The notes: a model not told the origin generated them from the sequence alone. A stretch of 20,605 nucleotides of DNA from Methylibium sp964622685 (GCA_964622685.1 CAZUUU010000044.1:1-20605), one strand, 5' to 3'; shown: positions 12,068 to 20,605, numbered from the stretch's first letter. Translations and numbers: made by a program.

Positions 12068-14819
12068 GGCTCAGCGCCCGCACCGCCGCGCGCTCGGCAG
12101 CGAAGGCCTGCGCGTCGAACTGTGTCGGCGCCTCGTCGAGCCGGGCGCGGTGCTGGGCACGGCGCAGCTCGCGGTAGGCGTCGGCAGCGGCATGGCCGAC
12201 GCCCGCCGGCAGCAGCGACAGCTGCTCGGCCAGGCGCAACAGCGCGATGTTGCCGACATCGTCGCGCAGCCCGGCGTGCCGCGCGCTGTGCGCCAGCACC
12301 AGGAACTGCACCGCGAACTCGACATCCATCATGCCGCCCTCGCCGTGCTTCACGTCGAACAGCAGCTGGCCGTCGCGGCGCGGTGCCGGATGCGCCGCGC
12401 GGACGCGTTCGCGCATCGCGCCCACCTCCTGGCGCAGCGCGTCCGGGTCGCGCACGGCCGCCAGCACGCCGCGGCGCGCCGCCTCGACGCGCGGTGCCAG
12501 CGTGGCGTCGCCCGCGCACCAGCGCGCCCGCGTGATGGCCTGGTGCTCCCAGGTCCAGGCGGTGTTGCTGCCGCGGCCGGCCTGGTAGCGCTCGAAGGCC
12601 TCGATCGAGGTCACCAGCAGGCCCGAGTTGCCGTTGGGCCGCAGCGCCGTGTCGATGTCGAACAGGTCGCCGGCGGCGGTGCGCAGGGTCAGCCAGGTGA
12701 TCAGCTTGCGCACGAAGGCGGCGTAGGTCTCGGCGGCCTTGTCGGGGTCGGCCTCGTCGGCGTCGTCGTAGAGGAAGACGACGTCCAGGTCCGAGCCGTA
12801 GCCCAGTTCCTTGCCGCCGAGCTTGCCGTAGGCGACGACCGCCAGACGGGGTGAATCGCGGTGGCGCTGCTTCAGGTGCTGCCAGGCCCAGCGGATCGTG
12901 CAGTCCAGCGTCGCATCGGCCAGCGCCGAGAGGTCGTCGGCCACCTGCTCGACGGTGAGCTGGCCCTCGACGTCGCGCACCAGCGTGCGGAAGACCTCGG
13001 CATGGTGGGCGCGGCGCAACGTGTCGAGCAGCGCCTCCTCGTCGGCCTGGCCGCCGCGCGTCCAGGCGCTGTGACGCTCGGTCAGGTCGCGCAGGAAGGC
13101 GGCGCGGTCGAAGCGGCCCTGCAACGCGCGCGCATCGGCCAGCTCGTCGATGACGCCCGGGTGGCGCATCAGGTAGCGCATCGGCCACTTCGCCAGGCCC
13201 AGCAGGCGCAGCAGGCGCCCCAGCACCTCGGGCCGCTCGGCCAGCAGCGCGAGATAGCTCTCGCGCCGCAGCAGGGGTTCGATCCAGTCGATGAAGCGCA
13301 GCACGGCCTGCGACGGCTCGCCCGAGCCGGCCGGCAGCTCGTCGGACAGCATCGCCGCCCGGCCGATCAGCTTGGCCAGCCGCGTGCGCGTCTCGTCGCG
13401 CAGCATCGCCACCTTGGGGCCGGCCGCGAAGTGGCGCACGCGCTCGGCGACCTCGGGCGCCAGCCGGTCGAGGAAGGCCTCGCTGTCCAGTGCCGGCGGC
13501 GGCCCGCCGCAGCCCTTGCAGCCGCCGGGCGCCGCGCCGGCACCGCGGCCGTCGTGCAGCAGCGCGTCGAACTCGGTGGCGACGAACTCGCGATGCGCGC
13601 ACAAGCGGTCCAGCAGCTCGCAGGCATCGGCGTTGCACGCCAGGTGCATCGAGCGGCCGATCCACGCCAGGTCGGCATCCTCGGTCGGCAGCAGGTGGGT
13701 CTGGCGGTCGTCGAGGTACTGGATGCGGTGCTCGACGCGCCGCAGGAAGCCGTAGGCCTCGGCCAGCCGGCCCGCGGTCTCGGGCTTCATCACGCCGACG
13801 GCGACGAGCCGGTCCAGCGCCTTCAGCGTCGAGCGCGTGCGCAGCTCGGGGAACTGGCCGCCGCGCACGACCTGCAGCAGCTGCACGATGAACTCGATCT
13901 CGCGGATGCCGCCGCGCGAGAGCTTCACGTCGTTGGCGCGCTCGGGCCGGCCCGCGGCGCGCCGGGCGGCCTCTTCGCGGATCTTGCGGTGCAGCTGTCG
14001 CAGGCCCTCGAACACCCCGTAGTCGAGGTAACGGCGGTAAACGAAGGCAACGACCAGATCGCGCAGCGGCAGCGCCTCGCCGTTGGTCATCGCCGCGGCG
14101 GGCGCGACGACGCGGCTCTTGAGCCACGCGAAGCGTTCCCACTCGCGGCCCTGCACGAGGAAGTACTCCTCGAGCATGGCCAGGCTCACGACGGCCGGGC
14201 CGGAGTTGCCGTTGGGCCGCAGCGCCAGGTCGACGCGGAACACCTGGCCGTCGTCGGTGACGTCGCCGATCAGCGCGTAGAGCGAGCGCGCGACCTGGCT
14301 GAAGTACTCGTGCGCGCTGATCACGCCCTGCCCGTCGGCGCGGCCGGCGGTCGGCACGTCGTCCTCGTAGACGTAGATCAGGTCGATGTCGGACGACACG
14401 TTGAGCTCGCGCGCGCCGAGCTTGCCCATGCCGACGACCCAGAAGGCCGAGCGCCTGCCGTCCGGCTTCAGCGGCGCGCCGTGCTTCGCGTCCTGTTCGG
14501 CGAAGGCGACGGCCAGGGCGCGGTCGAGCGTCACTTCGGCCAGCTCGCTCATCGTGCGCGTCACGGCCTCGAGCGGGGCCTGCTGCTCCACGTCCAGCAC
14601 CGCCAGGCGCTCGATCACCACGTGGCGCGCGACGCGCAGCGCGGCCGGCAGCGGGCGGCCGCGGGCCACCAGCTCGTCGATCAATGCGCCGATCGCGTCG
14701 CGGGCCGGCACACCGGGCGCCAGCAGGGCCAGCGCGTCGGCGTGACGTCGGCGGATGCGCTGCACGAAGCGCGAATGGAGCGCGCCATCCGTGCAGGCCA
14801 TGTCAACGGGGGAACGCAT
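12051..14819 (-). CDS. glnE: Bifunctional glutamine synthetase adenylyltransferase/adenylyl-removing enzyme
   Basis: 922 residues, close to the 946 of E. coli GlnE. It attaches AMP to, or removes it phosphorolytically from, a Tyr of glutamine synthetase in response to PII and glutamine. Both nucleotidyltransferase centres are intact. The N-terminal adenylyl-removing domain has GMGKLGARELNVSSDIDL (130-147; D144, D146) and later GNSGPAVVSL. The C-terminal adenylyltransferase domain has AYGKLGGKELGYGSDLDVVF (about 660-680) and RPNGNSGLLVTS. The region between carries the helical regulatory section, with an unusual Gly/Ala-rich insertion containing GGCKGCGG near residue 436. The ATG at 14819 has TGGAACGG upstream; an ATG six codons later is possible. 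The gene is divergent from yhdP, and its end overlaps the rhombosortase-like gene by 17 nt. Confidence 0.97.
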   Translation of the reverse strand: MRSPVDMACTDGALHSRFVQRIRRRHADALALLAPGVPARDAIGALIDELVARGRPLPAALRVARHVVIERLAVLDVEQQAPLEAVTRTMSELAEVTLDRALAVAFAEQDAKHGAPLKPDGRRSAFWVVGMGKLGARELNVSSDIDLIYVYEDDVPTAGRADGQGVISAHEYFSQVARSLYALIGDVTDDGQVFRVDLALRPNGNSGPAVVSLAMLEEYFLVQGREWERFAWLKSRVVAPAAAMTNGEALPLRDLVVAFVYRRYLDYGVFEGLRQLHRKIREEAARRAAGRPERANDVKLSRGGIREIEFIVQLLQVVRGGQFPELRTRSTLKALDRLVAVGVMKPETAGRLAEAYGFLRRVEHRIQYLDDRQTHLLPTEDADLAWIGRSMHLACNADACELLDRLCAHREFVATEFDALLHDGRGAGAAPGGCKGCGGPPPALDSEAFLDRLAPEVAERVRHFAAGPKVAMLRDETRTRLAKLIGRAAMLSDELPAGSGEPSQAVLRFIDWIEPLLRRESYLALLAERPEVLGRLLRLLGLAKWPMRYLMRHPGVIDELADARALQGRFDRAAFLRDLTERHSAWTRGGQADEEALLDTLRRAHHAEVFRTLVRDVEGQLTVEQVADDLSALADATLDCTIRWAWQHLKQRHRDSPRLAVVAYGKLGGKELGYGSDLDVVFLYDDADEADPDKAAETYAAFVRKLITWLTLRTAAGDLFDIDTALRPNGNSGLLVTSIEAFERYQAGRGSNTAWTWEHQAITRARWCAGDATLAPRVEAARRGVLAAVRDPDALRQEVGAMRERVRAAHPAPRRDGQLLFDVKHGEGGMMDVEFAVQFLVLAHSARHAGLRDDVGNIALLRLAEQLSLLPAGVGHAAADAYRELRRAQHRARLDEAPTQFDAQAFAAERAAVRALSRAVFG

Positions 14820-14835
14820 CGCCGCCGTTCCAGTC

Positions 14836-14846
14836 TGTGCTAGGGT
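14836..14846 (+). promoter_or_regulatory. Extended -10 promoter element upstream of yhdP
   Basis: TGTGC-TAGGGT matches the TGTGCTAnnnT extended -10 form common in Burkholderiales housekeeping promoters (recalled). No clear -35 is seen at 16-18 nt. Transcription would start near 14853 with a leader of about 100 nt. Confidence 0.4.
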
Positions 14847-14855
14847 GCCGCGCGC

Positions 14856-14873
14856 CGACGCCGCGCGGCGTCG
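14856..14873. repeat. 18-bp perfect palindrome in the yhdP leader
   Basis: CGACGCCGCGCGGCGTCG reads identically on both strands. It lies a few nt after the predicted +1 of yhdP, so it could be a 5'-end RNA hairpin or a protein-binding site in the glnE-yhdP divergent region. An outer GGGT/ACCC pair (14843-14846, 14885-14888) is also present. Confidence 0.55.
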
Positions 14874-14954
14874 CCCGGCGCTCGACCCTGCGGCCCGGGC
14901 CAGCGCGCTCCCGGCGCCTGCGGTTGCGCTGCGTTACCGATATCCCACCGACCG

Positions 14955-17900
14955 ATGCCGTCCATCCCACCTCCAGTCACCGTGGCCCCCGCCGGCCTCG
15001 CCGCCGGCACGCCGCGCCGACGCAACGGCTGGGGCAGGGCATGGCGGTGGTCCTTGGCGGGTCTGCTGCTCGTCGCGAGCATCGTGGTCGCGGCCTGGCT
15101 CCTTCTCGTGGCCGCGATTCTGCCGCGGATCGAGCACTGGCGCCCTGCCCTGGAGAAGCGGGCCACTCAGGCATTGGGGGTGCCGGTCCGCATTGGTGCG
15201 ATCGAAGTCACGAACGGCGCCGCCGCCTGGCACTGGGCGCGCGGGCTGACCCTGCACGATGTGGTGCTGCTCGAGTCGCCGCGGCCCGGCGAGCCCGCCG
15301 GCGCGACAGCGCGCGAAGCGCTGCGGCTGCCCACCGTGCAGGTGGCGCTGTCGCCGGCGTCGCTGCTGCCGGGCTGGGATGGCCGCTGGCGGCTGCGCTT
15401 CGAGCAGCTGCTGATCGACGGTGCGCGGCTCGAGCTGCGTCGCGACGCGGCCGGCCGCATCTGGGTCGCGGGCCTGGAGACCTCGGCCGGGCCGGGCGAC
15501 GGCAGTGCCGCCGACTGGTTCTTCAGCCAGCACGAGTTCGCGATCCGCAACGGCACGCTGGTGTGGACCGACGAACTGCGCGGGGCGCCGCCGTTGGCCC
15601 TGAGCGCCGTCGACCTGGTCGTGCGCAACGGCGTGCGCCGGCACGAGTTGCGGCTCGACGCGACGCCGCCGGCGGCCTGGGGCGAGCGCATCTCGCTGCG
15701 CGGGCGCTTCGTGCAGCCGCTGCTGGGCGCGCCCGGCGAGCGCGCCAGCGGCCTGCTCGCCCGGCCGGGCGAGTGGCGGCGCTGGCGCGGCACCCTCTAC
15801 GCCGAGCTGCCGGACATCGACATCGAGCCCCTGCGCCAGGCGATCGACCTGCCCTACGACCTGAGCCGCGGCGCCGGCGCGCTGCGCGCCTGGGTCGAGG
15901 TCCGCGACGCCGAACCGGTCGCCGCGACGGCGGACCTGGCCCTGCGCGACGTCGTCCTCAAGCTGGCGGCGGACACCGAGCCGCTGGCCTTCTCGCACAT
16001 CGAAGGCCGGCTCGGCGGCCGCTTCGACGCCCGCGATGGCGGCGAGCTGCAGGCGCGCGGCCTCAGCTTCGCCACGGCCGACGGCCTGAGCTGGCCGGCC
16101 GGCGACGCCGACCTGCGCTGGCGCATCGGCGCCGACGGCGCCGCGGCGGGCGGCGAGTTCAAGGCCGAGCGGCTCGACCTCGCGCTGCTGGCCCAGGTGA
16201 CCGAGAGGCTGCCGGCCGCGTGGATCGGCGCCCCGTTCCGCACGCGCGTCGCGGACCTGGCCCCGGGGGGCATCGCCAGCCAGGTCGAGGCGCGCTGGGA
16301 CGGCCCGCCCGCGCAGCCGCGGCGCTATCGCGTGCAGGCGAGCCTGCGCAGCCTCAGCCTCGCGCCGCAGTCCGCGGCGGCGAGCGCCCCCGAGGCCGCG
16401 GCCTCGGCGCCGCCGGTCGGTCGCCCGGGCGTGCAGGGCGTCGATATCGACTTCAACGCGACCGAGGCCGGCGGCGAGGCGCGCGTCGCGATCAAGGACG
16501 GCGCGCTCGATTTCCCCGGCGTCTTCGAGCTGCCGCGCATCGCGCTCGACAGCCTGAGCGGCAACCTGGCCTGGCGCATCGACGCCGGCGGCGATGGCGC
16601 GCCGCCGCGCGTCGAACTGCGTGCCCGGGACCTGCGCTTCGCCAACGCCGACACCGCCGGCCAGTTCGACGCCACCTGGTCGACCGCCGCACCGCGCGCC
16701 GACGGCAGCGGCCGCCTGCCGGGCACGCTGGACCTGAACGGCCGGCTCGACCGCGCCGAGGCGAGCCGCGTCGCGCGCTACCTGCCGCTGGGCGTGTCGG
16801 CCGATGCGCGCCACTACGTCGAGCGCGCGGTGCAGGCCGGCCACGCGAGCGCGGTCAGCTTCAAGCTGAAGGGCGACCTGCGCGACTTCCCGTTCGGCGG
16901 CAAGGCAGGCGGCAAGGCGAGCGGCAAGCCGGGCATCCAGGCGCCGCCCGCGGGCGAGTTCCGTGTGGCCGCGCAGCTGGAAGGCGTGCGCTTCGCCTTC
17001 GCGCCGGGCGACGCCGACTGGAACGGCGAGCCCGATGCGCGCGGCCGGCCCTGGCCGGCCTTCACCGACGTCAAGGGCGAGCTGGTGTTCGATCGGCACT
17101 CGATGGCGCTGAACAAGATGCAGGGCCGGCTCGGCAGCGTCGGCAGCGGCAGCTTCGAGCTCACGCGCGTGCAGGGCGGGATCCGCGACCTGGGGCACGA
17201 CGCTGCGCTGACGATCGAGGGCGCGGGCCGCGGACCGCTGGCCGACGCGCTGCGCTTCGTCGAGGCCACGCCGATCGGCGGCTGGATCGGCGGCGGGCTC
17301 GCGCAGGCGAGCACCGGCCCGAACCAGGCGCCGATCGACCTGCAACTGGCCTTGACCATCCCGCTGAACCACAGCCGCGACACCACGCTGCGCGGCAGCC
17401 TGGTGCTGCCCGGCAACGACCTGAGGCTGCGGCCCGAGGCGCCGATGCTCGCGGGCGCGAAGGCGCGCATCGCCTTCACCGAGCGCAACTTCACGCTGGC
17501 CGCGGGCAGCGCCCGGGCGCTCGGCGGCGAGGCCGCCTTCGACGGCGGCAGCCAGGCCGACGGCAGCCTGCGCTTCAACGTGCAGGGCACGGCCAGCGCC
17601 GAGGGGCTGCGTCGTGCCGGCGAGCTGGGTGCGCTGTCGCGGGCGGCCGCGCAGTTCAGCGGGCAGACTGCCTACCGGCTCGCGCTCGGCGTCGTGCGCG
17701 GCCAGGCCGAGTGGCAGCTCAGCAGCAACCTGGTCGGCCTGGGGCTCGACCTGCCGGCGCCGCTGCGCAAGGCCGCCGAGCAGCCGCTGCCGCTGCGTGT
17801 GCAGGCCAGCCTGCTGGCCGACGGGGTCGACGGGGCGGGCCGGACCGCCGGCCCGGCGCGCGACCAGCTGCGCGTCGAGCTCGGCGCCGACGGCGCCCGG

Positions 17901-19286
17901 CTGCTGCAGGCCGCGTGGACCCGCGAACTGGCGGCCGACGGCGCGCGCGTGCTGCGCGGCGGCATCGGCGTGCAGGACAGCATGCCGCAGCCGGCGGAGG
18001 GCGTGGCGGCCAACGTCAATCTCGCCCGGCTCGACGTCGATGCCTGGCAGCGCATCGCCGAGGGCTGGGGCGGGGCCGGCGGCGACAGCGGCTACGCACC
18101 GGGCACGCTGGCGCTGCGCGTGCAGGAGCTCATCGGCGGCGGGCGCCGCCTGAACCGCGTCGTGGTCGGCCTGTCGCGCGGCGGCGCCGGCGACGAGGGC
18201 CTGTGGCGCGCCAACCTCGACGCCGCCGAGCTGAACGGCTACGCCGAGTACCGCCCGCCCGGCACGCGCAGCGGCGAGGCGGCCGGACGCCTCTATGCGC
18301 GGCTGGCGCGGCTGTCGCTGCCCAAGAGCGAGGCCGATGCGGTCAGCAACCTGCTCGAGCAGGCCTCGCCGGCCAGCGTCCCGGCGCTCGACATCGTCGT
18401 CGAGGACCTCGACCTGAACGGCAAGCGCCTGGGCCGTGTCGAGATCGAGGCGCAGAACCGTGCCGCCGATCCGGGCGCCGAGTCGGCGCGCGAATGGCGG
18501 CTCGGCAAGTTCCGGCTCGTCACGCCCGAGGCCCAGTTCAATGCCACCGGCCAATGGGCGCCGGCGACTGCCGGCGGCGGCGCGCGCCGCCGCGCGGTGA
18601 TGGACTTCGGCCTCGACATCGCCGACAGCGGCGCGCTGCTGACGCGGCTGGGCTACGCCGGCGTGGTGCGCGGCGGCAAGGGGCGGCTGTCCGGGCAGAT
18701 CGGCTGGCTGGGCTCGCCGCTGTCGATCGACCTGCCCAGCCTGGGCGGCCAGGTCAACGTGGCGCTCGAGGGCGGGCAGTTCCTGCAGGCCGAGCCGGGC
18801 ATCGCCAAGCTGCTGGGCGTGCTGAGTCTGCAGGCGCTGCCGCGCCGGCTGCTGCTGGACTTCCGGGACGTGTTCGAGCAGGGCTTCGTGTTCGACGGCC
18901 TCGCGGGTGACGTCGCCATCGCCGACGGCGTGGCCACGACCCGGCTGCTGAGCATGCGCGGCGTCCAGGCGGTGGTGCTGATGCAGGGCAGTGCCGACAT
19001 CGCGCGCGAGACCCAGGACCTGCGCGTCTGGGTCGTGCCGGAGATCAATGCCGGCACCGCCTCGCTGGCCGTGGCCGCGATCAACCCGGCGGTCGGCATC
19101 GGGTCCTTCCTGGCGCAGCTGTTCCTGCGCCGGCCGCTGATCGAGGCCGGGACGCGCGAGTTCCGCGTCACCGGCCCCTGGGCCCAGCCCAAGGTCGACA
19201 GGGTCGAGCGCAGACTCGGCGACGCGATGCCGAACGCGGACGCGGCCAGCGCCGCGCCGGCCGCTCCCGCGAAGGAGAACCGATGA
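14955..19286 (+). CDS. yhdP: YhdP-family AsmA-like envelope protein (DUF3971 / AsmA-like C-terminal domain)
   Basis: 1443 residues (E. coli YhdP is about 1270). A basic N-terminus (RRRNGWGRAWRW) is followed by one transmembrane helix (about 33-56), and the rest is periplasmic. It consists of long repeated amphipathic beta segments, as in the AsmA-like bridge proteins that carry phospholipid to the outer membrane. The C-terminal family signature is clear: ARETQDLRVWVVPEINAGTASLAVAAINPAVGIGSFLAQLFLRRPLIEAGTREFRVTGPW (about 1355-1415), split here only as landmarks. Alanine-rich low-complexity inserts near 470-490 and a GGKAGGKASGKPG repeat near 645-655 interrupt conserved parts. No Shine-Dalgarno is seen before the ATG. 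It overlaps the amidase gene by 4 nt. Phospholipid transport is known from E. coli homologues; here it is inferred. Confidence 0.92.
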   Translation: MPSIPPPVTVAPAGLAAGTPRRRNGWGRAWRWSLAGLLLVASIVVAAWLLLVAAILPRIEHWRPALEKRATQALGVPVRIGAIEVTNGAAAWHWARGLTLHDVVLLESPRPGEPAGATAREALRLPTVQVALSPASLLPGWDGRWRLRFEQLLIDGARLELRRDAAGRIWVAGLETSAGPGDGSAADWFFSQHEFAIRNGTLVWTDELRGAPPLALSAVDLVVRNGVRRHELRLDATPPAAWGERISLRGRFVQPLLGAPGERASGLLARPGEWRRWRGTLYAELPDIDIEPLRQAIDLPYDLSRGAGALRAWVEVRDAEPVAATADLALRDVVLKLAADTEPLAFSHIEGRLGGRFDARDGGELQARGLSFATADGLSWPAGDADLRWRIGADGAAAGGEFKAERLDLALLAQVTERLPAAWIGAPFRTRVADLAPGGIASQVEARWDGPPAQPRRYRVQASLRSLSLAPQSAAASAPEAAASAPPVGRPGVQGVDIDFNATEAGGEARVAIKDGALDFPGVFELPRIALDSLSGNLAWRIDAGGDGAPPRVELRARDLRFANADTAGQFDATWSTAAPRADGSGRLPGTLDLNGRLDRAEASRVARYLPLGVSADARHYVERAVQAGHASAVSFKLKGDLRDFPFGGKAGGKASGKPGIQAPPAGEFRVAAQLEGVRFAFAPGDADWNGEPDARGRPWPAFTDVKGELVFDRHSMALNKMQGRLGSVGSGSFELTRVQGGIRDLGHDAALTIEGAGRGPLADALRFVEATPIGGWIGGGLAQASTGPNQAPIDLQLALTIPLNHSRDTTLRGSLVLPGNDLRLRPEAPMLAGAKARIAFTERNFTLAAGSARALGGEAAFDGGSQADGSLRFNVQGTASAEGLRRAGELGALSRAAAQFSGQTAYRLALGVVRGQAEWQLSSNLVGLGLDLPAPLRKAAEQPLPLRVQASLLADGVDGAGRTAGPARDQLRVELGADGARLLQAAWTRELAADGARVLRGGIGVQDSMPQPAEGVAANVNLARLDVDAWQRIAEGWGGAGGDSGYAPGTLALRVQELIGGGRRLNRVVVGLSRGGAGDEGLWRANLDAAELNGYAEYRPPGTRSGEAAGRLYARLARLSLPKSEADAVSNLLEQASPASVPALDIVVEDLDLNGKRLGRVEIEAQNRAADPGAESAREWRLGKFRLVTPEAQFNATGQWAPATAGGGARRRAVMDFGLDIADSGALLTRLGYAGVVRGGKGRLSGQIGWLGSPLSIDLPSLGGQVNVALEGGQFLQAEPGIAKLLGVLSLQALPRRLLLDFRDVFEQGFVFDGLAGDVAIADGVATTRLLSMRGVQAVVLMQGSADIARETQDLRVWVVPEINAGTASLAVAAINPAVGIGSFLAQLFLRRPLIEAGTREFRVTGPWAQPKVDRVERRLGDAMPNADAASAAPAAPAKENR

Positions 19287-20113
19287 AGATCGCCGCCGTG
19301 CAGATGGTGTCCACGCCCGACGTGGGGCAGAACCTGGAGCGCGCCCGCGCGCTGGTCGGCGAGGCTGCCGCGGCGGGCGCGGAGCTGGTCGCGCTGCCCG
19401 AATACTTCTGCCTGATGGGCCTGCACGACACCGACAAGCTGGCCCATGCCGAAGCCGAGGGCGAAGGCCCGATCCAGCAGGCGCTGGCCGCGATGGCGCG
19501 CGAGCACCGCGTCTGGCTGGCCGGCGGCACGCTGCCGCTGCGCATCGCCGGACGCAGCGATCGCGTGCTGAACACGACGCTGGTGTTCGGCCCGCACGGC
19601 GGCCGCGTCGCGCGCTACGATAAGGTCCACCTGTTCCGCTTCGACGACGGCGAGCGGCGCTACGACGAGGCCGCCACGCTGCAGGCGGGCACCGAGCCGG
19701 TCGCCTTCGCGCTCACCGACCGCAGCGGGCGCAGCTGGCGCGTGGGGCTGAGCATCTGCTACGACCTGCGCTTCCCGGAGCTCTACCGCGCGCTGATGCG
19801 AACCGACGCGGGGCCCTGCGACCTGCTGCTGGTGCCGGCCGCCTTCACCCACCCGACCGGGCAGGCGCACTGGGAGCTGCTGCTGCGCGCCCGCGCGGTC
19901 GAGAACCAGTGCGTCGTGCTCGCGCCGGCCCAGGGCGGCCGCCACGAGAACGGCCGCCGCACCTGGGGTCACAGCCTCGCCGTCGGCCCCTGGGGCGAGC
20001 TGCTGGCGGTGCGCCAGGACGACGGCGAGGGCGTGGTGCTCGCGACGCTGGACGCCGAAAGGATCGCGCAGGTCCGGGCTCAGCTGCCGGCGCTGGCGCA
20101 CCGGGTGCTGTGA
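19283..20113 (+). CDS. Carbon-nitrogen hydrolase (nitrilase superfamily, Nit/deaminated-glutathione-amidase-like)
   Basis: 276 residues with the complete catalytic triad: E40 in ALPEYFC, K114 in YDKVHLF and C159 in LSICYDLRFPE. PAAFTHPTGQAHWELLLRARAVENQCVVLAPAQGG is the typical Nit-branch core after the active-site Cys. The closest described activity is hydrolysis of deaminated glutathione or another omega-amide in the cytoplasm; members of this branch were often annotated as nitrilases without nitrile activity. The ATG overlaps the yhdP stop by 4 nt (ATGA) and has AAGGAG 5 nt upstream, so it is translationally coupled to yhdP. The yhdP-amidase order is common in Burkholderiales, often with tldD next. 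Here tldD is absent, and a convergent molybdenum hydroxylase gene follows after 3 nt. Confidence 0.93.
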   Translation: MKIAAVQMVSTPDVGQNLERARALVGEAAAAGAELVALPEYFCLMGLHDTDKLAHAEAEGEGPIQQALAAMAREHRVWLAGGTLPLRIAGRSDRVLNTTLVFGPHGGRVARYDKVHLFRFDDGERRYDEAATLQAGTEPVAFALTDRSGRSWRVGLSICYDLRFPELYRALMRTDAGPCDLLLVPAAFTHPTGQAHWELLLRARAVENQCVVLAPAQGGRHENGRRTWGHSLAVGPWGELLAVRQDDGEGVVLATLDAERIAQVRAQLPALAHRVL

Positions 20114-20116
20114 ACC

Positions 20117-20605
20117 TCAGGCGACCTTGCCCAGCGCTCGCAGGATCTTTTCGGGCGTGATCGGCTGCGAGGCGACGCGCGCGTTCAGCGGCGCCAGCGC
20201 GTCGTTGATCGCATTCATCACCGCGGCCGGCGCGCCGGCGGTGCCGGCCTCGCCGGCGCCTTTGGCACCGAGCAGCGAGCTCCGGGTCGGCGTCTGCACG
20301 TGCGCGACGACGATGTCGGGCATCTCGGCGGCCATCGGCACCAGGTAGTCGGCCATGCTGCCGTTCTTCATCGTTCCGTGCTCGTCGTACAGGCACTCCT
20401 CGAACAGCACGCCGCCGATGCCCTGCACGATCGCGCCGCGCATCTGCTCGTCGACCAGCATCGGGTTGATGACGCGACCGCAGTCCTCCACGCACCAGTG
20501 CCCCAGCAACTTGACGAAGCCGGTGTCGGCGTCGACCTCGACGTAGCTGACCTGCACGCCGTTGGTGAAGATGAAGGGGTAGTCGCGCTGCGCGTAGTGG
20601 CGCGT
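20117..20605 (-). CDS. Molybdenum hydroxylase large subunit (xanthine dehydrogenase / CoxL family), C-terminal fragment
   Basis: The last 162 codons of a gene that begins beyond the window edge. The family pattern is unmistakable: VSYVEVDADTGFVKLLGHWCVEDCGRVINPMLVDEQMRGAIVQG, then GIGGVLFEECLYDEHGTMKNGSMADYLVP and the molybdenum active-site loop GAKGAGEAG with the catalytic Glu. The last part is NAINDAL and a short tail. Members are the molybdopterin-cytosine-dinucleotide-binding subunits of aerobic CO dehydrogenase-like and aromatic or aldehyde hydroxylases; the substrate cannot be read from the fragment. Small and medium subunit genes are not visible and would be outside the window, if present. 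Confidence 0.93.
   Translation of the reverse strand, partial: TRHYAQRDYPFIFTNGVQVSYVEVDADTGFVKLLGHWCVEDCGRVINPMLVDEQMRGAIVQGIGGVLFEECLYDEHGTMKNGSMADYLVPMAAEMPDIVVAHVQTPTRSSLLGAKGAGEAGTAGAPAAVMNAINDALAPLNARVASQPITPEKILRALGKVA

Noticed and set aside
11884..14142. 752-codon minus-strand frame over glnE
   Set aside because: Arg/Ala-rich shadow; glnE in the other frame has both nucleotidyltransferase centres.
14684..18910. Very long plus-strand open frame (1408 codons) and an antisense frame of 1206 codons (14934-18554) over yhdP
   Set aside because: Both are Arg/Ala/Gly- or Arg/Gln/Val-rich with no domains; they are frame shadows caused by the high GC content. The yhdP frame has the transmembrane helix and the family C-terminus.
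20090..20137. GCGCTGG / CCAGCGC inverted repeat around the convergent amidase and molybdenum hydroxylase stops
   Set aside because: Seven-bp arms with a 34-nt loop in GC-rich coding sequence; too likely by chance to call a terminator.
1..20605. Search for sigmaE/ChrR genes, photolyase, tRNA or rRNA genes, CRISPR arrays, insertion sequences, phage or attachment sites
   Set aside because: None seen; no regularly spaced repeats, transposase motifs or tRNA-like folds were noticed by eye.

Overview
The window is very GC-rich and gene-dense, with many 1-4 nt overlaps between co-directional genes and only a few nucleotides between convergent ones. The gene content (GlnE, a YhdP-type AsmA-like giant followed by a nitrilase-family amidase, a stand-alone heptose-phosphate adenylyltransferase, a rhombosortase-like protein, CorA) and the codon use point to a betaproteobacterium of the order Burkholderiales, probably near the Rubrivivax/Leptothrix/Methylibium group. 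This is inference from family resemblance. A 10-N run at 5682-5691 shows that this is a draft assembly, probably a scaffolded short-read or metagenome assembly.

Layout. (1) 1-177: the 3' end of a CorA magnesium channel gene. (2) 193-7234, minus strand: a tightly packed eight-gene operon. In transcription order it encodes an FAD-dependent flavoprotein, a DUF1365 protein, a cyclopropane-fatty-acid-synthase-family methyltransferase, an exported chalcone-isomerase-like protein, a GPH/MFS transporter, a DUF3833 lipoprotein, a short-chain dehydrogenase and an NTF2/SnoaL-fold protein. A good sigma70-like promoter lies about 360-390 nt upstream of the first gene and overlaps the end of the next gene upstream. 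(3) 7609-8184, minus strand: an exported glutathione peroxidase. (4) 8329-9267, plus strand: a MerR-family regulator with a B12-binding domain of the CarH/LitR photoreceptor type, divergent from the peroxidase. (5) 9365-10240, plus strand: a ferritin-fold diiron protein related to acyl-ACP desaturases, with a palindrome at its promoter. (6) 10250-12067: a glutathione S-transferase, an HldE-type adenylyltransferase and a rhombosortase-like membrane protease. (7) 12051-14819: glnE. (8) 14955-20113: yhdP and a nitrilase-superfamily amidase, translationally coupled. (9) 20117-20605: the 3' end of a molybdenum hydroxylase large-subunit gene.

The most interesting stretch is 193-10240. Flavoprotein / DUF1365 / CFA-family clusters with a SDR, DUF3833 and chalcone-isomerase-like genes are known from light- and singlet-oxygen-responsive loci in other proteobacteria, where they are often linked to sigmaE-ChrR or LitR. 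No sigma factor, ChrR or photolyase gene is visible here. The neighbouring regulator is instead a putative B12-dependent light sensor, followed by a possible diiron lipid oxidase or desaturase. A plausible model is a photo-oxidative lipid-modification island: light or oxidant sensing (MerR-B12), unusual fatty-acid chemistry (CFA-family enzyme, flavoprotein, diiron enzyme), peroxide clean-up (GPx) and envelope delivery (lipoprotein, transporter, exported chalcone-isomerase-like protein). The CFA-family enzyme lacks two of the five classical bicarbonate-site residues, which suggests chemistry other than ordinary cyclopropanation. The remaining genes are ordinary housekeeping functions.
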